From the NCBI GenBank assembly GCA_963930645.1, contig OZ005662.1, forward strand, positions 101,416,436 to 101,480,435: DNA of 64,000 bases, written 5' to 3'. Source of the stretch: Salticus scenicus (taxonomy: Eukaryota > Arthropoda > Arachnida > Araneae > Salticidae). The notes under the pieces are model-generated. The model did not search any database, was not told the origin of the DNA, and saw only the letters and a list, made by a program, of their open reading frames with translations. Below are positions 12,464 to 22,397 of this stretch, piece after piece (the stretch's first letter is position 1; every line of letters starts with the position of its first letter). Both the position numbers and the translations under genes were made by a program.

Positions 12464-13480
12464 ACTTTCCGAACACTATAGTGAGGAAAGTATTGTAATC
12501 ATGTCAAAAATCCGAATTCGAGATTTTGATGTTTCTATACGTTTTGAGGTCCCCTGAGTCCTTTTTCACTATTTTTACGATGATGTATGTATGTGTGTGT
12601 GTATGTGTGTATGTGTGTATGTGTGTATGTTTGTGAACACGCTAGCGTCTAAAGGCTTTGTTCGATTAACCTGAAAGTTGGTACGTATATTGTAAGTCAC
12701 CATAGTACGAACCCTATAGATTTTGGTGAATCTAGCACTTATAGTTTTTTTACAGGGACACAAAGAAAAATTCTTTATCATTATGGCCTATGGGACCAAA
12801 ATCTTAAAAGTGCGATAGCATCTAAACGCCTTATTCAATTGAGCAAAAATTTTATACCCATATTATAGGTCACAGATACTCAATCTATATAGATTTTGGA
12901 GAATCTAGCACTTATAGTTTTTTTACAGGGACACAAAGAAAAATTCTTTATCATTAAGGCTAATGGGGCCAAATTTTTAAAAGTGTGATAGCGTCTAAAC
13001 GCCTTATTAATCTGAGCAAAAAAATTGTACACATGTTATAGGTCGCATTTGCACCAACTGTATAGATTTTGGTGAATCTAGCACTACAGTTTTTTTACAG
13101 GGACACAAAGAAAAATTCTTTATCATTATGGCCTATGAGACCAAATTTTTAAAAGTGCGATAGCATCTAAACGCCTTATTCAATTGAGCTGAAAATTTGT
13201 ATGAATATTATAAATCACTGTTGCACTAACTATAAGCATTTTGGTGAATCTAGCATCTATAGATTTTTACAGGGACAAAACGAAAAATTCTTTATCATTA
13301 TGATCTAAGGGCTCAAAGTTCAGTAGCGTTAAATAAAACCTCGTGTGATATACGGAGAAAAAAACACTCTATTATGGTTTTCTCTCTTTTGTTTGTTTAG
13401 CAATTCCTCTTTCTTTATTTTATCTACAAAACTGTTAGTTACTCAATGTTCGGAAAGTCGAGTGGAGTCACTCCAGATTT
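12464..13480 (+). mobile_element. Helentron-like element B1
   Basis: 5' end ACTTTCCGAACACTATAGTG is followed at once by GGAAAG, so the end folds on itself. A ~70-bp leader (TTTTGATGTTTCTATACG, TTTTGAGGTCCCC), a (TATG/TG)n microsatellite and about four ~173-bp tandem units (GGGACACAAAG phrases at 12754, 12928, 13100, 13272) follow. The 3' end has TGTTCGGAAAG, the inverse of the 5' end, then the hairpin TGGAGTCACTCCA (13463-13475). No protein coded. Confidence 0.65.
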
Positions 13481-13484
13481 TTTT

Positions 13485-13628
13485 ACTTTCTTCTATATGT
13501 AATATAGAGAAAGTATTGGATTCGTAAAAATTTTCGACCTCGGGTTTTTGATGGATTTAGACGTTTTGAGAGCTGTAGAACACGATTTGACCCTTTTTAG
13601 AAAATGTATGTCTGTCTGTCTGTCTGTC

Positions 13629-13663
<35 letters not shown>

Positions 13664-14133
13664 CAAAATTTTGTGGCAACTGTATCTCAGGAACTACTGC
13701 ACAGAATTTCATACAAATTAGTATGTAGTTGCACCTTGACATAAATTAGTGCCTATCAACTTTTGGTAAAAAATGTCTTACAGGTTGCGTTGCCATCCCG
13801 CTTTTTCTAAATTTTTAACATGGTGATATAGGACAAAATTTTGTATAAATGTGCATAAAGATAATTATTTTTTAGTAATCATTATGAAATTTACAAGAAT
13901 TATTTATAATAGAGGTAGTCAACTGGGGAAAAAAATTTGTATGCGTAGGAGCCTCGTGAACCCCCCTGGGGGGAAGTCCCCCCTCGAGGGGAGTAAATTT
14001 TCAAGATGGGTATCTTTCGAAAGGTCTCGTCAATACCTTTAAAACGAATGGTTGAACTATAAATCTGTGATAATTTAAAACAAAGTTATCGATTTTTTTT
14101 ACTTTTAACAAAAAGTAACTTAGAAAAAAAATC

Positions 14134-14166
<33 letters not shown>

Positions 14167-14691
14167 GAAATTTAACCAGACTTGGTATTTAGTTGTACCC
14201 TGACATAAACTGGGGCTGATTAGATTTGGGGATCAATCACTCAACAGGTGGTGCTGTAATCGTATTTTTTCTAAATTTTTAACATGGCAGTATATAGGAC
14301 AGAATTTCGTATAAATGTACATAATGGGAGTTATTCTTAACCTGTGATTGTGAAATTAATATGAATTATTGATAATAGTAGTAGTTAATTAGGAAAAAAA
14401 TCTCGGTCATCGCTTCCCTCCCCCCAGGAGAAAGTACCCCCCCGGGGGAGGGGGGATAAATTTTCAAGATGGGTATCTTTCGAAAGGTCTTGTCAATATC
14501 TTTAAAACGAATGGTTGAACTATAAATATGTGATAATTTCAAACAAAGTTATCGATTTTTTTTTTTTTACGAAAAAAAAACTTTGAAAAAAAATCGTTTT
14601 TTTTTTTTTTTTTTTTTTTTTAATATTGTTACTATGTGACTTTGTATAGGAAAATATAGAAGAAAGTCTTGTGGTGGCCACAGCATACTAG
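13485..14691 (+). mobile_element. Helentron-like element C1
   Basis: Same plan as B1 with different sequence: 5' ACTTTCTTCTATAT with a self-complement (ATATAGAGAAAGT), leader TTTTCGACCTCGGG, (TGTC)n/(TG)n near 13606-13661, two ~480-bp tandem units each with a GC-rich palindromic block (CCCCCCTGGGGGG near 13960; CCCCCCGGGGGAGG near 14445), 3' ATATAGAAGAAAGT (14654-14667), hairpin TGTGGTGGCCACA (14670-14682), and end CTAG before T-run. Begins within 5 bp of the end of B1. Confidence 0.65.
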
Positions 14692-14926
14692 TTTTTCTAT
14701 GAGTAATAAATTGCAAAATTATTAAAGGCTTATAGTTTTACATTTCCGATGCGTTATCGTTTTCGTAAGTGTAAGATTTTCGTAAGTGTAAGTGTGAGCA
14801 GAATAAGGTCCAAGTTAAAGAATGGCAAAACGCGGTTACATTACCCCATCTAAAATGCTTTGTTAATTAAACAAGTCTACGGAAAAAAAGGGGGGTGGGT
14901 TAACATGATTTTATGATTTTAGATTT

Positions 14927-14968
<42 letters not shown>

Positions 14969-16005
14969 GTGTACTAATACCATAGATCTATTATAAGGGG
15001 GGACGGAGCATTCCATTATTAAGGGAATATATATAAAAAAAAAGGCGCAAAGATGAAACCACGTGAATGTTGTTTTGAAAGAGGTCACCTTTTTTGGCAT
15101 TTATCGCGTTATTGGCATTTTTTTAAATATAAATATATATATTATTATTATTATTAAAAGATGCAACAAGAAAAACTAGTGTAAAATATTACAGCTGCTG
15201 AAATTTATTTTTATCTCGTTATTAACATCTAACAAAGTTAAAAAATGTTTATAACTTTGCTTTGTCTATACTCGTTTTAACTCTCATAAAGAATTATGGA
15301 CATTATTGAAATAATATGAGATATAATATAGTTAAACTAATTTAAGTTAGAGAAATAAGTATAGCAATTATAAGCATTTTATAAAAATAATTACTTAAAA
15401 AGAACGAAATAATAAAACATTAAAAAGAATTTTACCTGTGAAATAAAACCCTTATTTTACATAACTTCTAGGGTTTTTAAATTGCATCTAATTACTATTT
15501 CTTGTTATAAAATTCGTTTTAAATTCAAAACAATCTAACTTTTAAAGTAAACAAAAATTTTTAAAAAGAACTTTCAAAGAGAAAGGGAAAATATCGTCTG
15601 CTTATTAAAACGCAGAGTTCAGAGCATGGCGAGTAAATTTCAATATTGGCCAGTTTGGTTTCCTGTAGATCAACATTCACATGACCTTTTTATGAGTTAT
15701 CTTTGCCACTAATAAAGGTTGCCATTGTTCCGTCCACTCTTATAATAGGTCTGTGGCTGATACCGAAAATGAAGCCAGTTTTTCTCTATCACCTATAGCA
15801 AGGAGAGAACACGGGCACAGAACGCATACCACTATCAATACAACAAAACTTTCTGCTTCTTAAATCAATGATGTTATAGGTAGAGAAATTTCTTAAACAG
15901 ATACCGGTATGAGTTTTGTACCTGTATTCCATTACTGCGTATAGACATTTATCAATACGGTGTGTCTACCGCGAAATTTCTTTATTTTTGTTAGTTTATA
16001 ATATA
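14692..16005. other. Unassigned stretch
   Basis: Holds a (TA)n microsatellite at about 14930-14966 and a short ATT repeat near 15140. No gene or transposon ends recognised. Confidence 0.4.
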
Positions 16006-16986
16006 CGGTAACCGCCGCTTAATAAAATCACTGGTTAATAAAATCAGCCGCTTAATATGATCAAATTGCCAGCACCAGAATCAAATCAATACAAACTACA
16101 GTCGGTAACAAAATTGTCCGAACACTAGCAAAAATTCCTATGTAAAAAAGGTAAACTTCATACGGTTTTGTTAAATAAATCCTTATCGAATCATGTTCTT
16201 ACACTGACTAAGCACAGGATTCGACAAGGATTTATTTAACAAAACCGTATGAAGTGTACTTTTTTTGCATAGGAATTTTTTCTAGTGTTCGAACACTTTT
16301 GTTACCGACTGTACTTTTAAAGCCGTCGGTTAATAAAATCTTCTTCGCCGGTTAATGAAGTCAAAACTATCTCCCCAGTAGCCAAAAATATCATATATGC
16401 ACACAATTTTATTTTATTTTATTTACACTGTGATTTTTATTTATTTAGTTCTTGAAAAAAAATATAAAGAAAGAACAAAAAATTCTCCGTTATCGCTCAT
16501 TATTGAAAATTTTACACTTGCAGATTAGTTACAAATTGAACATGTCACATAACTTAATTCCGTAAAAGTTTAAAGGCACGCATTCTTCAAAGCAGTTTTT
16601 AATTCTTAAAAGACAATTTGTAATTCTTATTTTGAGATAACTATAAATCAAGAGGCTTAAAAGGAAAGATTTTAAATTTATATGAAAAGCGTAAACTTTT
16701 GGTAAAATAATAATGATTTTCCTCAAAGGAAAACCCATAATAACTTGGAATGCATTTCATTTACTTATATCTAGAAAACAATTAATTAATTATTTGTAAA
16801 AATATAATTAATATTGTTTACTATTTCTATTACTCGTTTTCTTTTGAAAATTCATTTCCAAATTCAGGGAAGTAATTTCTTTTCCTTGAGTGCAGGAACG
16901 TTCACCGGATATAAAAATCAGCCGCTTGATAAAATCACTTTGTGATTTTAATAAGAGAATGTGATTTTAATAAGCAGTGGTAACTG
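16006..16986. mobile_element. pogo/Tigger-like non-autonomous element
   Basis: Ends CGGTAACCGCCGCTTAATAA and the complement of CAGTTACCACTGCTTATTAA, flanked by TA. Subterminal copies of TTAATAAAATC occur at both ends (16018, 16037, 16328; inverse near 16945-16970), as in pogo/Tigger families where transposase binds repeated motifs. No transposase frame. Split by the MITE at 16099-16311. Confidence 0.65.
16099..16311. mobile_element. Mariner-type foldback MITE, 213 bp
   Basis: Nearly perfect ~100-bp inverted arms beginning CAGTCGGTAACAAAA, flanked by TA (16097-16098, 16312-16313). Nested inside the pogo-like element. Relatives at 58162-58422 and a half copy at 56290-56383. Confidence 0.85.
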
Positions 16987-16988
16987 TA

Positions 16989-17366
16989 TTTCCATTATTA
17001 GTTATAACTAATCATGGAAACATACTATAGAAGTTACCATGTAATTGTATTGGTGGAAGTGTCATGGAAGAAATTATGCCAATAGACACCGTGTAGTGAC
17101 TAACATCTATAACTGATAGAGAAAAAGTGACTCCAGATTCAGTTTCAGCATACCAAAAAACATAAAGATCAGCCAAAATTACCTAATCAAAATTTTAGAT
17201 GTAGATCTGTGTTATTAACTAATTATTGCATATTAAAAGTCTGTTTTACTTAATAAAATTAATACATTATTTTTGTATGATAGTCAACGTTGTCAAAAGT
17301 ACATAATGATATCAATTTTTAAATAAAATATAAACAATTTCTTTTAGAATTTCAGAAGTGTTTGTT
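16989..17366. other. 3' flank of the host gene
   Basis: AT-rich, nothing recognised. Lies downstream of the minus-strand gene ending at 17546. Confidence 0.4.
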
Positions 17367-17372
17367 TTTATT
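17367..17372 (-). terminator. Candidate polyadenylation signal
   Basis: AATAAA on the minus strand, about 175 nt after the stop codon of the terminal exon at 17546. The only well-placed hexamer I noticed in the 3' flank. Confidence 0.4.
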
Positions 17373-17545
17373 TAAAACAAACATCAATAACATGCATATA
17401 GATAACTTTGGGCATAAAATATATATATTGAAATTTTACACTATGTATAAAACAAAGTAACTTTAATATTCATCAATGTACAAAAAAAGAAAAAAAAAAA
17501 AATCGTTGAGAAAAAAGTTTAGAATTTTTTCTTCTTTCTATAATA

Positions 17546-17913
17546 TTAATTGGCCTTGTGAAAAGCTGGGTAGATAATTTGTTTTTGACACTCTTCATAG
17601 GATGGAGGATTTGGATTTTGTTGCATTGGTTGATCAGTTGTGCTTGGTAATCCTACTACGGTTAATTCTGTTAGCTGTGTCTCAGCTATTTGTCCTCCTG
17701 CATTACTGTTGACGATGAAGCCTCTTCGAGGTTCTGCTTTACAACAACACCCAAATATACACACCAATATACAGCCAAGGATTAATGACAGGCCGATGAA
17801 CAGGCCACATATGAAATATGAAGAGGCAAGCAAATATATTGTGTAGGCAGTTCCAAATGCATCGTGATGAGTTGTGATAAAATCCTCATGGTCAACGTCC
17901 TGTAACACCTTAC
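17546..17913 (-). CDS. Terminal exon of a small single-pass membrane protein
   Basis: The exon opens after a T-rich tract and AG (acceptor at 17915-17914) and reads G-K-V-L-Q-D when joined to the one-base overhang of the exon at 26618-26714, so the phases agree. It encodes a short acidic/His segment (DVDHEDFITTHHDAF), one strongly hydrophobic span (about YFICGLFIGLSLILGCILVC), a juxtamembrane FGCCCKAEPRRG cluster, then a polar tail with PPSYEECQ, a PY motif of the kind bound by WW domains. Stop TAA at 17548-17546. The plan (signal peptide, one span, Cys cluster, PY motif) resembles CYYR1, Shisa-like and WBP1/VOPP1 proteins, but the Cys-rich ectodomain of those families is not seen. It could lie in an unrecognised phase-1 exon in between. 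Family assignment is inference; that it is coding is well supported. Confidence 0.7.
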
Positions 17914-18033
17914 CTAAAAAAGAATTTTTGGGATTTTTATAAGGTTTATTGAGGATTTAATGTTCTGAAATTAATTTTAAAATCATCGTGATAAGAGTCA
18001 AAATAAATAAATAAATAAATAAATAATATATAG

Positions 18034-18665
18034 TGTTACAAAATTGTAAATAATTGTGTTTATTTTTGTATAAATTCTTTCAAAGAGGCTTAGCAAATTG
18101 ATAAAGTGCTATTTTTGTGCATTTCTAGTCGTTTTAGCGTTAAAATAACCTTATTTTCCCTTAAAAACGCATTAAAAAGCCCCAATAAGGCAGGTAATGG
18201 ATTTGGCGCCAAGTTTGGCGACTTTTTCCCACCTTGGCGATTTTTTTGGCGACCTTGGCGAGAAAATCCTTATAAGGGATATACCAAATATGGAAGCTGT
18301 AAGTTGATTGGTTGACCACTTTCTAGAGTTTTCTCGAAAAATCTGGGTTCCATGGAACAGTATATAAGGAGCGCTCTCTCGCCGAGGCAGTCAGTTCAGT
18401 TCAGTTTTCAACCAGCTTCGCTAGTGCTTGCATTGCTCTTAAGCCACTTTGGAAGAGACTTGCTTTATGTGTTATTGCTATACAGTTTGTACTGTGGATT
18501 TGCTACTGACAGCTGTTGTTTAAGCTGTGTTTACTGTTTGAATTGAAGCTGATACTTAGTTTATAGACCTGCATTTTTCTGGAATTTTCTGTGAATAAAT
18601 TACTGAATTTTTGTACGTTTGGCCTTTCATTCTCAGACAACTCACGAACCCCCAAGTACGCAACA
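18034..18665 (+). repeat. 5' LTR of the Gypsy element
   Basis: Starts TGTTACAAAATTG and ends ACGCAACA. Contains TATATAAGG (18361-18369), an initiator-like TCAGTTCAGT about 30 nt on, and AATAAA (18594-18599). Short open frames within it are LTR sequence, repeated in the 3' LTR, and not genes. Confidence 0.9.
18361..18400 (+). promoter_or_regulatory. LTR core promoter
   Basis: TATATAAGG box, then TCAGTTCAGTTCAG at 18391, an arthropod-type initiator (TCAGT) at the expected spacing. The same pair is at 22093 in the 3' LTR. Confidence 0.65.
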
Positions 18666-18669
18666 TTTC

Positions 18670-18686
18670 TGGTGTCAGGAGTGGGG
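18670..18686 (+). promoter_or_regulatory. Primer binding site, tRNA-Leu type
   Basis: TGGTGTCAGGAGTGGGG begins 4 nt after the LTR. It is complementary, with about one mismatch, to the 3' end of arthropod tRNA-Leu (…CCCACTTCTGACACCA). Confidence 0.7.
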
Positions 18687-18696
18687 TTGTCTGTGA

Positions 18697-20025
18697 ATGG
18701 TTATAACTAGAGCTATGGAGGAACAGATGAAGAAACTTCTAGAAAGCTTAGCTACCCAGATGAATGAGATGAAAGAAGGGCAAAGAGAGATGAAAGATAG
18801 CCTGAGTCAAGAGATGAAAGAAATGAAGGCAGCACAAGAGAAAATGGAAACATCGCAAAGAGAAATGAAAGACGGCTTGACTGAAAAAATGAAGGAAATG
18901 AAAGATACTATGGGTGAAGTTCAGGAAGAAATTAAATCTAATCAAGATGAGATGAAGAGAGAGCTTTCAACGGTGAAAGAATCAATCGAGGGTAAATTGA
19001 CGGTGATGGAAAATAGAATGGATGGAATAGAAGAGAAAGTTATAAAGATAGAAGAAAATTTTGAAGAGAAAGTTTTGAAAATAGAAGAAAGTTTTAAAGG
19101 GAAAGCTATGAAGATAGAAGAAAATGTTATGAAGGTTGAAGAGAGTGTTACGAAAATAGAACGGAGTTTCGAGGAGAAAGTTAAAGAGAATTTTGATCAG
19201 GAACTGAAAAGAAGGTTTTCAGAGATAGAAGGTAAACTGAAGAGAATAGAAGAAGATCTGGAGAGAAAAGTGGAAGAAAAGTTAGAATCCATGCCCCAGG
19301 AAACGGAAAAGAAAGAGAGAATTAGCCAGAATCACGAATTTATTAAGCTATCTACCTACGATGGCAGTTCCTCCTGGCATGTATATAAGACGCAGTTTTC
19401 CATCGTAGCTGAAGCTAACGGCTGGGACTCTGTTGCAAAGACGGCTCATCTGGTAGGGTCGTTGAGGGGCGACGCCGCAGATTTTCTGGAGACACTTTCG
19501 AAGGAACAGCGATATGACTTCGAAGCTGTAATCAGAGCACTAGAGCTACGTTTTGGAGCGAAATGTCCCAAAGAATATAGTCGACTCCAGCTCAGGTCCC
19601 GTCGTCAGAGACCAGGGGAAAGCTTACAAGAACTGGCATCAAACATCCAGAGGCTTTCACATTTGGCTTTCTCAGACTGTCATCCTGAAACACGTAATGA
19701 TCTGGCTCTAAAATATTTCATTGATGCTGTCGGAGATCCAGATATTCAAAAAGCCCTCAGACTCTCCGGCGTGAAGGATGTGGAGTCAGCCTTGGTGTAT
19801 GCCCTAAAGCTCGAGACAGCCCAACAAGCCTCCTATAAACATCGCCAGAAGAGCACAGCAGACAAAGTGAACGGCTCTCAAGATGATCTTAAAGAGATTC
19901 AGGAAATGATTGCAGAAATTAATAGAAGGCTACGCATTCTTGAGAGTAGGAAAGAAGGGAAGACTCCAACAACTAAATGCTGGGCTGTGGAAAAGACGGG
20001 CATATCAAACGAAGCTGCCCAGTAA
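18697..20025 (+). CDS. gag: Gypsy Gag with long N-terminal coiled coil
   Basis: A 442-residue frame. Residues 1 to ~205 are Lys/Glu/Met-rich heptads with internal repeats such as REMKD and KIEENFEEKV, predicting a long coiled coil. Residues ~212-395 are a Ty3/Gypsy capsid-like Gag domain (SSWHVYKTQFSIVAEANGW; LRGDAADFLETL; LRFGAK; RPGESLQELASNIQRL). The frame should continue into a CCHC zinc knuckle, but a one-base loss near 19981 sends it out of frame just after KCW; the rest of the knuckle (GCGKDGHIKRSC) is in the next frame at 19977. The Gag is therefore truncated at its nucleic-acid-binding end. The start ATG is 10 nt after the primer site. Coiled-coil Gags of this style are common in spider Gypsy elements (from memory). 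Confidence 0.85.
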   Translation: MVITRAMEEQMKKLLESLATQMNEMKEGQREMKDSLSQEMKEMKAAQEKMETSQREMKDGLTEKMKEMKDTMGEVQEEIKSNQDEMKRELSTVKESIEGKLTVMENRMDGIEEKVIKIEENFEEKVLKIEESFKGKAMKIEENVMKVEESVTKIERSFEEKVKENFDQELKRRFSEIEGKLKRIEEDLERKVEEKLESMPQETEKKERISQNHEFIKLSTYDGSSSWHVYKTQFSIVAEANGWDSVAKTAHLVGSLRGDAADFLETLSKEQRYDFEAVIRALELRFGAKCPKEYSRLQLRSRRQRPGESLQELASNIQRLSHLAFSDCHPETRNDLALKYFIDAVGDPDIQKALRLSGVKDVESALVYALKLETAQQASYKHRQKSTADKVNGSQDDLKEIQEMIAEINRRLRILESRKEGKTPTTKCWAVEKTGISNEAAQ

Positions 20026-21521
20026 GAACACCTAGAGACGCAACCAAGAATGTCTCTAAAGTATGCCACCCAGGAGGAGTTCTTCGGGAAAATTCAGATG
20101 CCTTCTTGCGGAAGCCTCCATCTGAAGATCATAAATACAGCTGTAAAGCCGACGATAGACCCCAAAGAATACAGCCAGTTGCTCGCCAAGTTACCGTCTC
20201 AAAACCTTTAGAACAAGATCCCGACCCATGGAGTGACGAAGAAGTTAGAAAAGACCAGATGGAAGATCCTGACGTAAAGCCTATATTACAACTGAAGGAG
20301 ACGACCAGCAACAGACCTACCTGGCAGGACATTTCCAGATTTAGTCCCATTACGAAAAGTTATTGTGCACTTTGGGACTCTCTTCATATCAGAAACGGCG
20401 TATTATACAGAAAGTGGGAATCTGATGGGAAAAGCTTCAGATGGCAGATTTTATTACCAAGGTCAAAAATTCCAGCTGTTTTAGAACAACTGCATAGTAG
20501 CTCTACCGGAGGCCATTTTGGGGTAATGAAGACTCTGCAGAAAGTTCGGGAACGCTTTTACTGGTGCAAGGCAAATGAGGATGTGGAGAAATGGTGTAAA
20601 TCCTGTGATGCTTGTGCGGCACGTAAAGGCCCGCAGAAACGAAGTCGAGGAAGACTGCAACGGTATAACGTGGGAGCACCATTTGAACGGATTGCAATCG
20701 ACATCTTGGGTCCTTTGCCACGGACCTCCAGTGGAAATAAATACATCCTAGTCGTGATGGACTATTTCACCAAGTGGCCTGAGGCATATTCCATTCCCAA
20801 TCAAGAGGCATGCACAGTCGCAGAGGTCCTAGTGCAGCAATGGGTGTCAAGGTACGGCACGCCCCTACAACTTCATACCGACCAAGGTAGGAACTTTACC
20901 TCTGATGTTTTCAAAGGACTGTGTCAACTACTCGGCATAGACAAAACCCGGACAACACCCTTACATCCCCAGTCGGACGGCATGGTCGAGAGGTTCAACC
21001 GTACCATCCTGAATAACCTCTCTCTTCTAGTATCAAGGAACCAGCAAGATTCGGACTTGAAGTTGCCATTCTTCCTGCTGACTTATCGAAGTGCTGTCCA
21101 TAAAACCACCGGCTATACTCCAGCCCAGATGCTCTTTGTACCTGAACTTCGTCTCCCATGTGATCTCCTGTTTGGTTGTCCACCCGATGCGCCTTCATCG
21201 CCCGAGGAGTGCATCCAAGATCTCCAGGCACGATTTGAGGACGTACACAACTTTGCCCGGGAGCGGATTAACATGGCAACGGAGAAAATGAAGACAAGGT
21301 ACGATCTAAAGGCTACACAACATGAGTTCCAGGAAGGAGAGAAGGTCTGGTTGTGGAATCCTGTTCAACGCAAAGGACTCTCTCCCAAGTTACAGTGCAA
21401 CTGGGACGGACCATACACAGTCTTAAAAAGGCTGAATGATGTAGTGGTGCGGATCACTAAAACACCTTCATCAAAACCGAAGGTGGTGCACTATAATAGG
21501 CTAGCCAAGTACCACAAGTAA
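19977..21521 (+). CDS. Gypsy knuckle-integrase remnant of Pol
   Basis: 514 residues: the displaced zinc knuckle (CGKDGHIKRSC) and linker (to ~105), then an integrase. His173/His180 and Cys210/Cys213 form the HHCC domain (LHSSSTGGHFG; CKSCDAC). The catalytic triad is intact: Asp242 (IAIDILGPLP), Asp302 (HTDQGRNF) and Glu338 (DGMVERFNR), with 35 residues between the last two. The C-terminal part (KVWLWNPVQRKG, WDGPYTV, VVHYNRLAKYH) is the usual Gypsy integrase tail. Nothing between residues ~20 and ~80 resembles protease, RT or RNase H, so about 2 kb has been lost with the frame kept. The first Met lies inside the knuckle, so natural translation would need frameshifting from Gag. Confidence 0.85.
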   Translation: MLGCGKDGHIKRSCPVRTPRDATKNVSKVCHPGGVLRENSDAFLRKPPSEDHKYSCKADDRPQRIQPVARQVTVSKPLEQDPDPWSDEEVRKDQMEDPDVKPILQLKETTSNRPTWQDISRFSPITKSYCALWDSLHIRNGVLYRKWESDGKSFRWQILLPRSKIPAVLEQLHSSSTGGHFGVMKTLQKVRERFYWCKANEDVEKWCKSCDACAARKGPQKRSRGRLQRYNVGAPFERIAIDILGPLPRTSSGNKYILVVMDYFTKWPEAYSIPNQEACTVAEVLVQQWVSRYGTPLQLHTDQGRNFTSDVFKGLCQLLGIDKTRTTPLHPQSDGMVERFNRTILNNLSLLVSRNQQDSDLKLPFFLLTYRSAVHKTTGYTPAQMLFVPELRLPCDLLFGCPPDAPSSPEECIQDLQARFEDVHNFARERINMATEKMKTRYDLKATQHEFQEGEKVWLWNPVQRKGLSPKLQCNWDGPYTVLKRLNDVVVRITKTPSSKPKVVHYNRLAKYHK

Positions 21522-21752
21522 CGGTAATATTAAAATTAAAAATGTAAATACTGGTAAAATTTGCGCATGCGTAATGTAAATATTTGTATATAAATACTTG
21601 TACATATTTGTGAATTTTGTAAATATTTCTCACTTGATTTTTGTTTCTATTTTGTCGTTATATGCAACTTAGTTTTTGTATTTGAGATTGTGTAAATTTG
21701 GTTAGTTTCGCCTCTTAACCAAGGGTTGCACTGTCCGGGATGTGCAGTCCTT

Positions 21753-21765
21753 GGGAGGGGGGCAG
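21753..21765 (+). promoter_or_regulatory. Polypurine tract
   Basis: GGGAGGGGGGCAG immediately before the 3' LTR; primes plus-strand synthesis in LTR elements. Confidence 0.7.
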
Positions 21766-22397
21766 TGTTACAAAATTGTAAATAATTGTGTTTATTTTTG
21801 TATAAATTCTTTCAAAGAGGCTTAGCAAATTGATAATGTGCTATTTTTGTGCATTTCTAGTCGTTTTAGCGTTAAAATAACCTTATTTTCCCTTAAAAAC
21901 GCATTAAAAAGCCCCAATAAGGCAGGTAATGGATTTGGCGCCAAGTTTGGCGACTTTTTCCCACCTTGGCGATTTTTTTGGCGACCTTGGCGAGAAAATC
22001 CTTATAAGGGATATACCAAATATGGAAGCTGTAATTTGATTGCTTGACCACTTTCTAGAGTTTTCTCGAAAAATCTGGGTTCCATGGAACAGTATATAAG
22101 GAGCGCTCTCTCGCCGAGGCAGTCAGTTCAGTTCAGTTTTCAACCAGCTTCGCTAGTGCTTGCATTGCTCTTGAGCCTCTTTGGAAGAGACTTGCTTTAT
22201 GTGTTATTTCTATACAGTTTGTACTGTGGATTTGCTATTGACAGCTGTTGTTTAAGCTGTGTTTACTGTTTGAATTGAAGCTGATACTTTGTTTATAGAC
22301 CTGCATTTTTCTGGAATTTTCTGTGAATAAATTACTGAATTTTTGTACGTTTGGCCTTTCATTCTCAGACAACTCACGAACCCCCAAATACGCAACA
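21766..22397 (+). repeat. 3' LTR of the Gypsy element
   Basis: 632 bp, colinear with the 5' LTR with about nine substitutions. TATATAAGG at 22093-22101, AATAAA at 22326-22331. Confidence 0.9.

Larger units (their letters stand above)
18034..22397 (+). mobile_element. Ty3/Gypsy LTR retrotransposon, internally deleted
   Basis: Two 632-bp LTRs, tRNA-Leu-type primer site, polypurine tract, gag and integrase are present, but protease, reverse transcriptase and RNase H are missing, giving 4.36 kb where a full element of this type would be near 6.5-7 kb. I count about nine LTR mismatches (~1.4%), so the insertion is not brand new. The flanks (TATAG / ATATT) do not give a clean target duplication in this AT-rich site. 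It lies in the intron of the minus-strand host gene, in the opposite orientation. Confidence 0.9.

Noticed and set aside
12750..13280. Regularly spaced repeats as a CRISPR array
   Set aside because: ~173-bp units are similar along their whole length with no unique spacers, inside a eukaryotic mobile element.
18106..18546. Short open frames in the LTR, repeated near 21838-22278
   Set aside because: They span promoter and R/U5 sequence of the LTRs; no reason to think they are translated.
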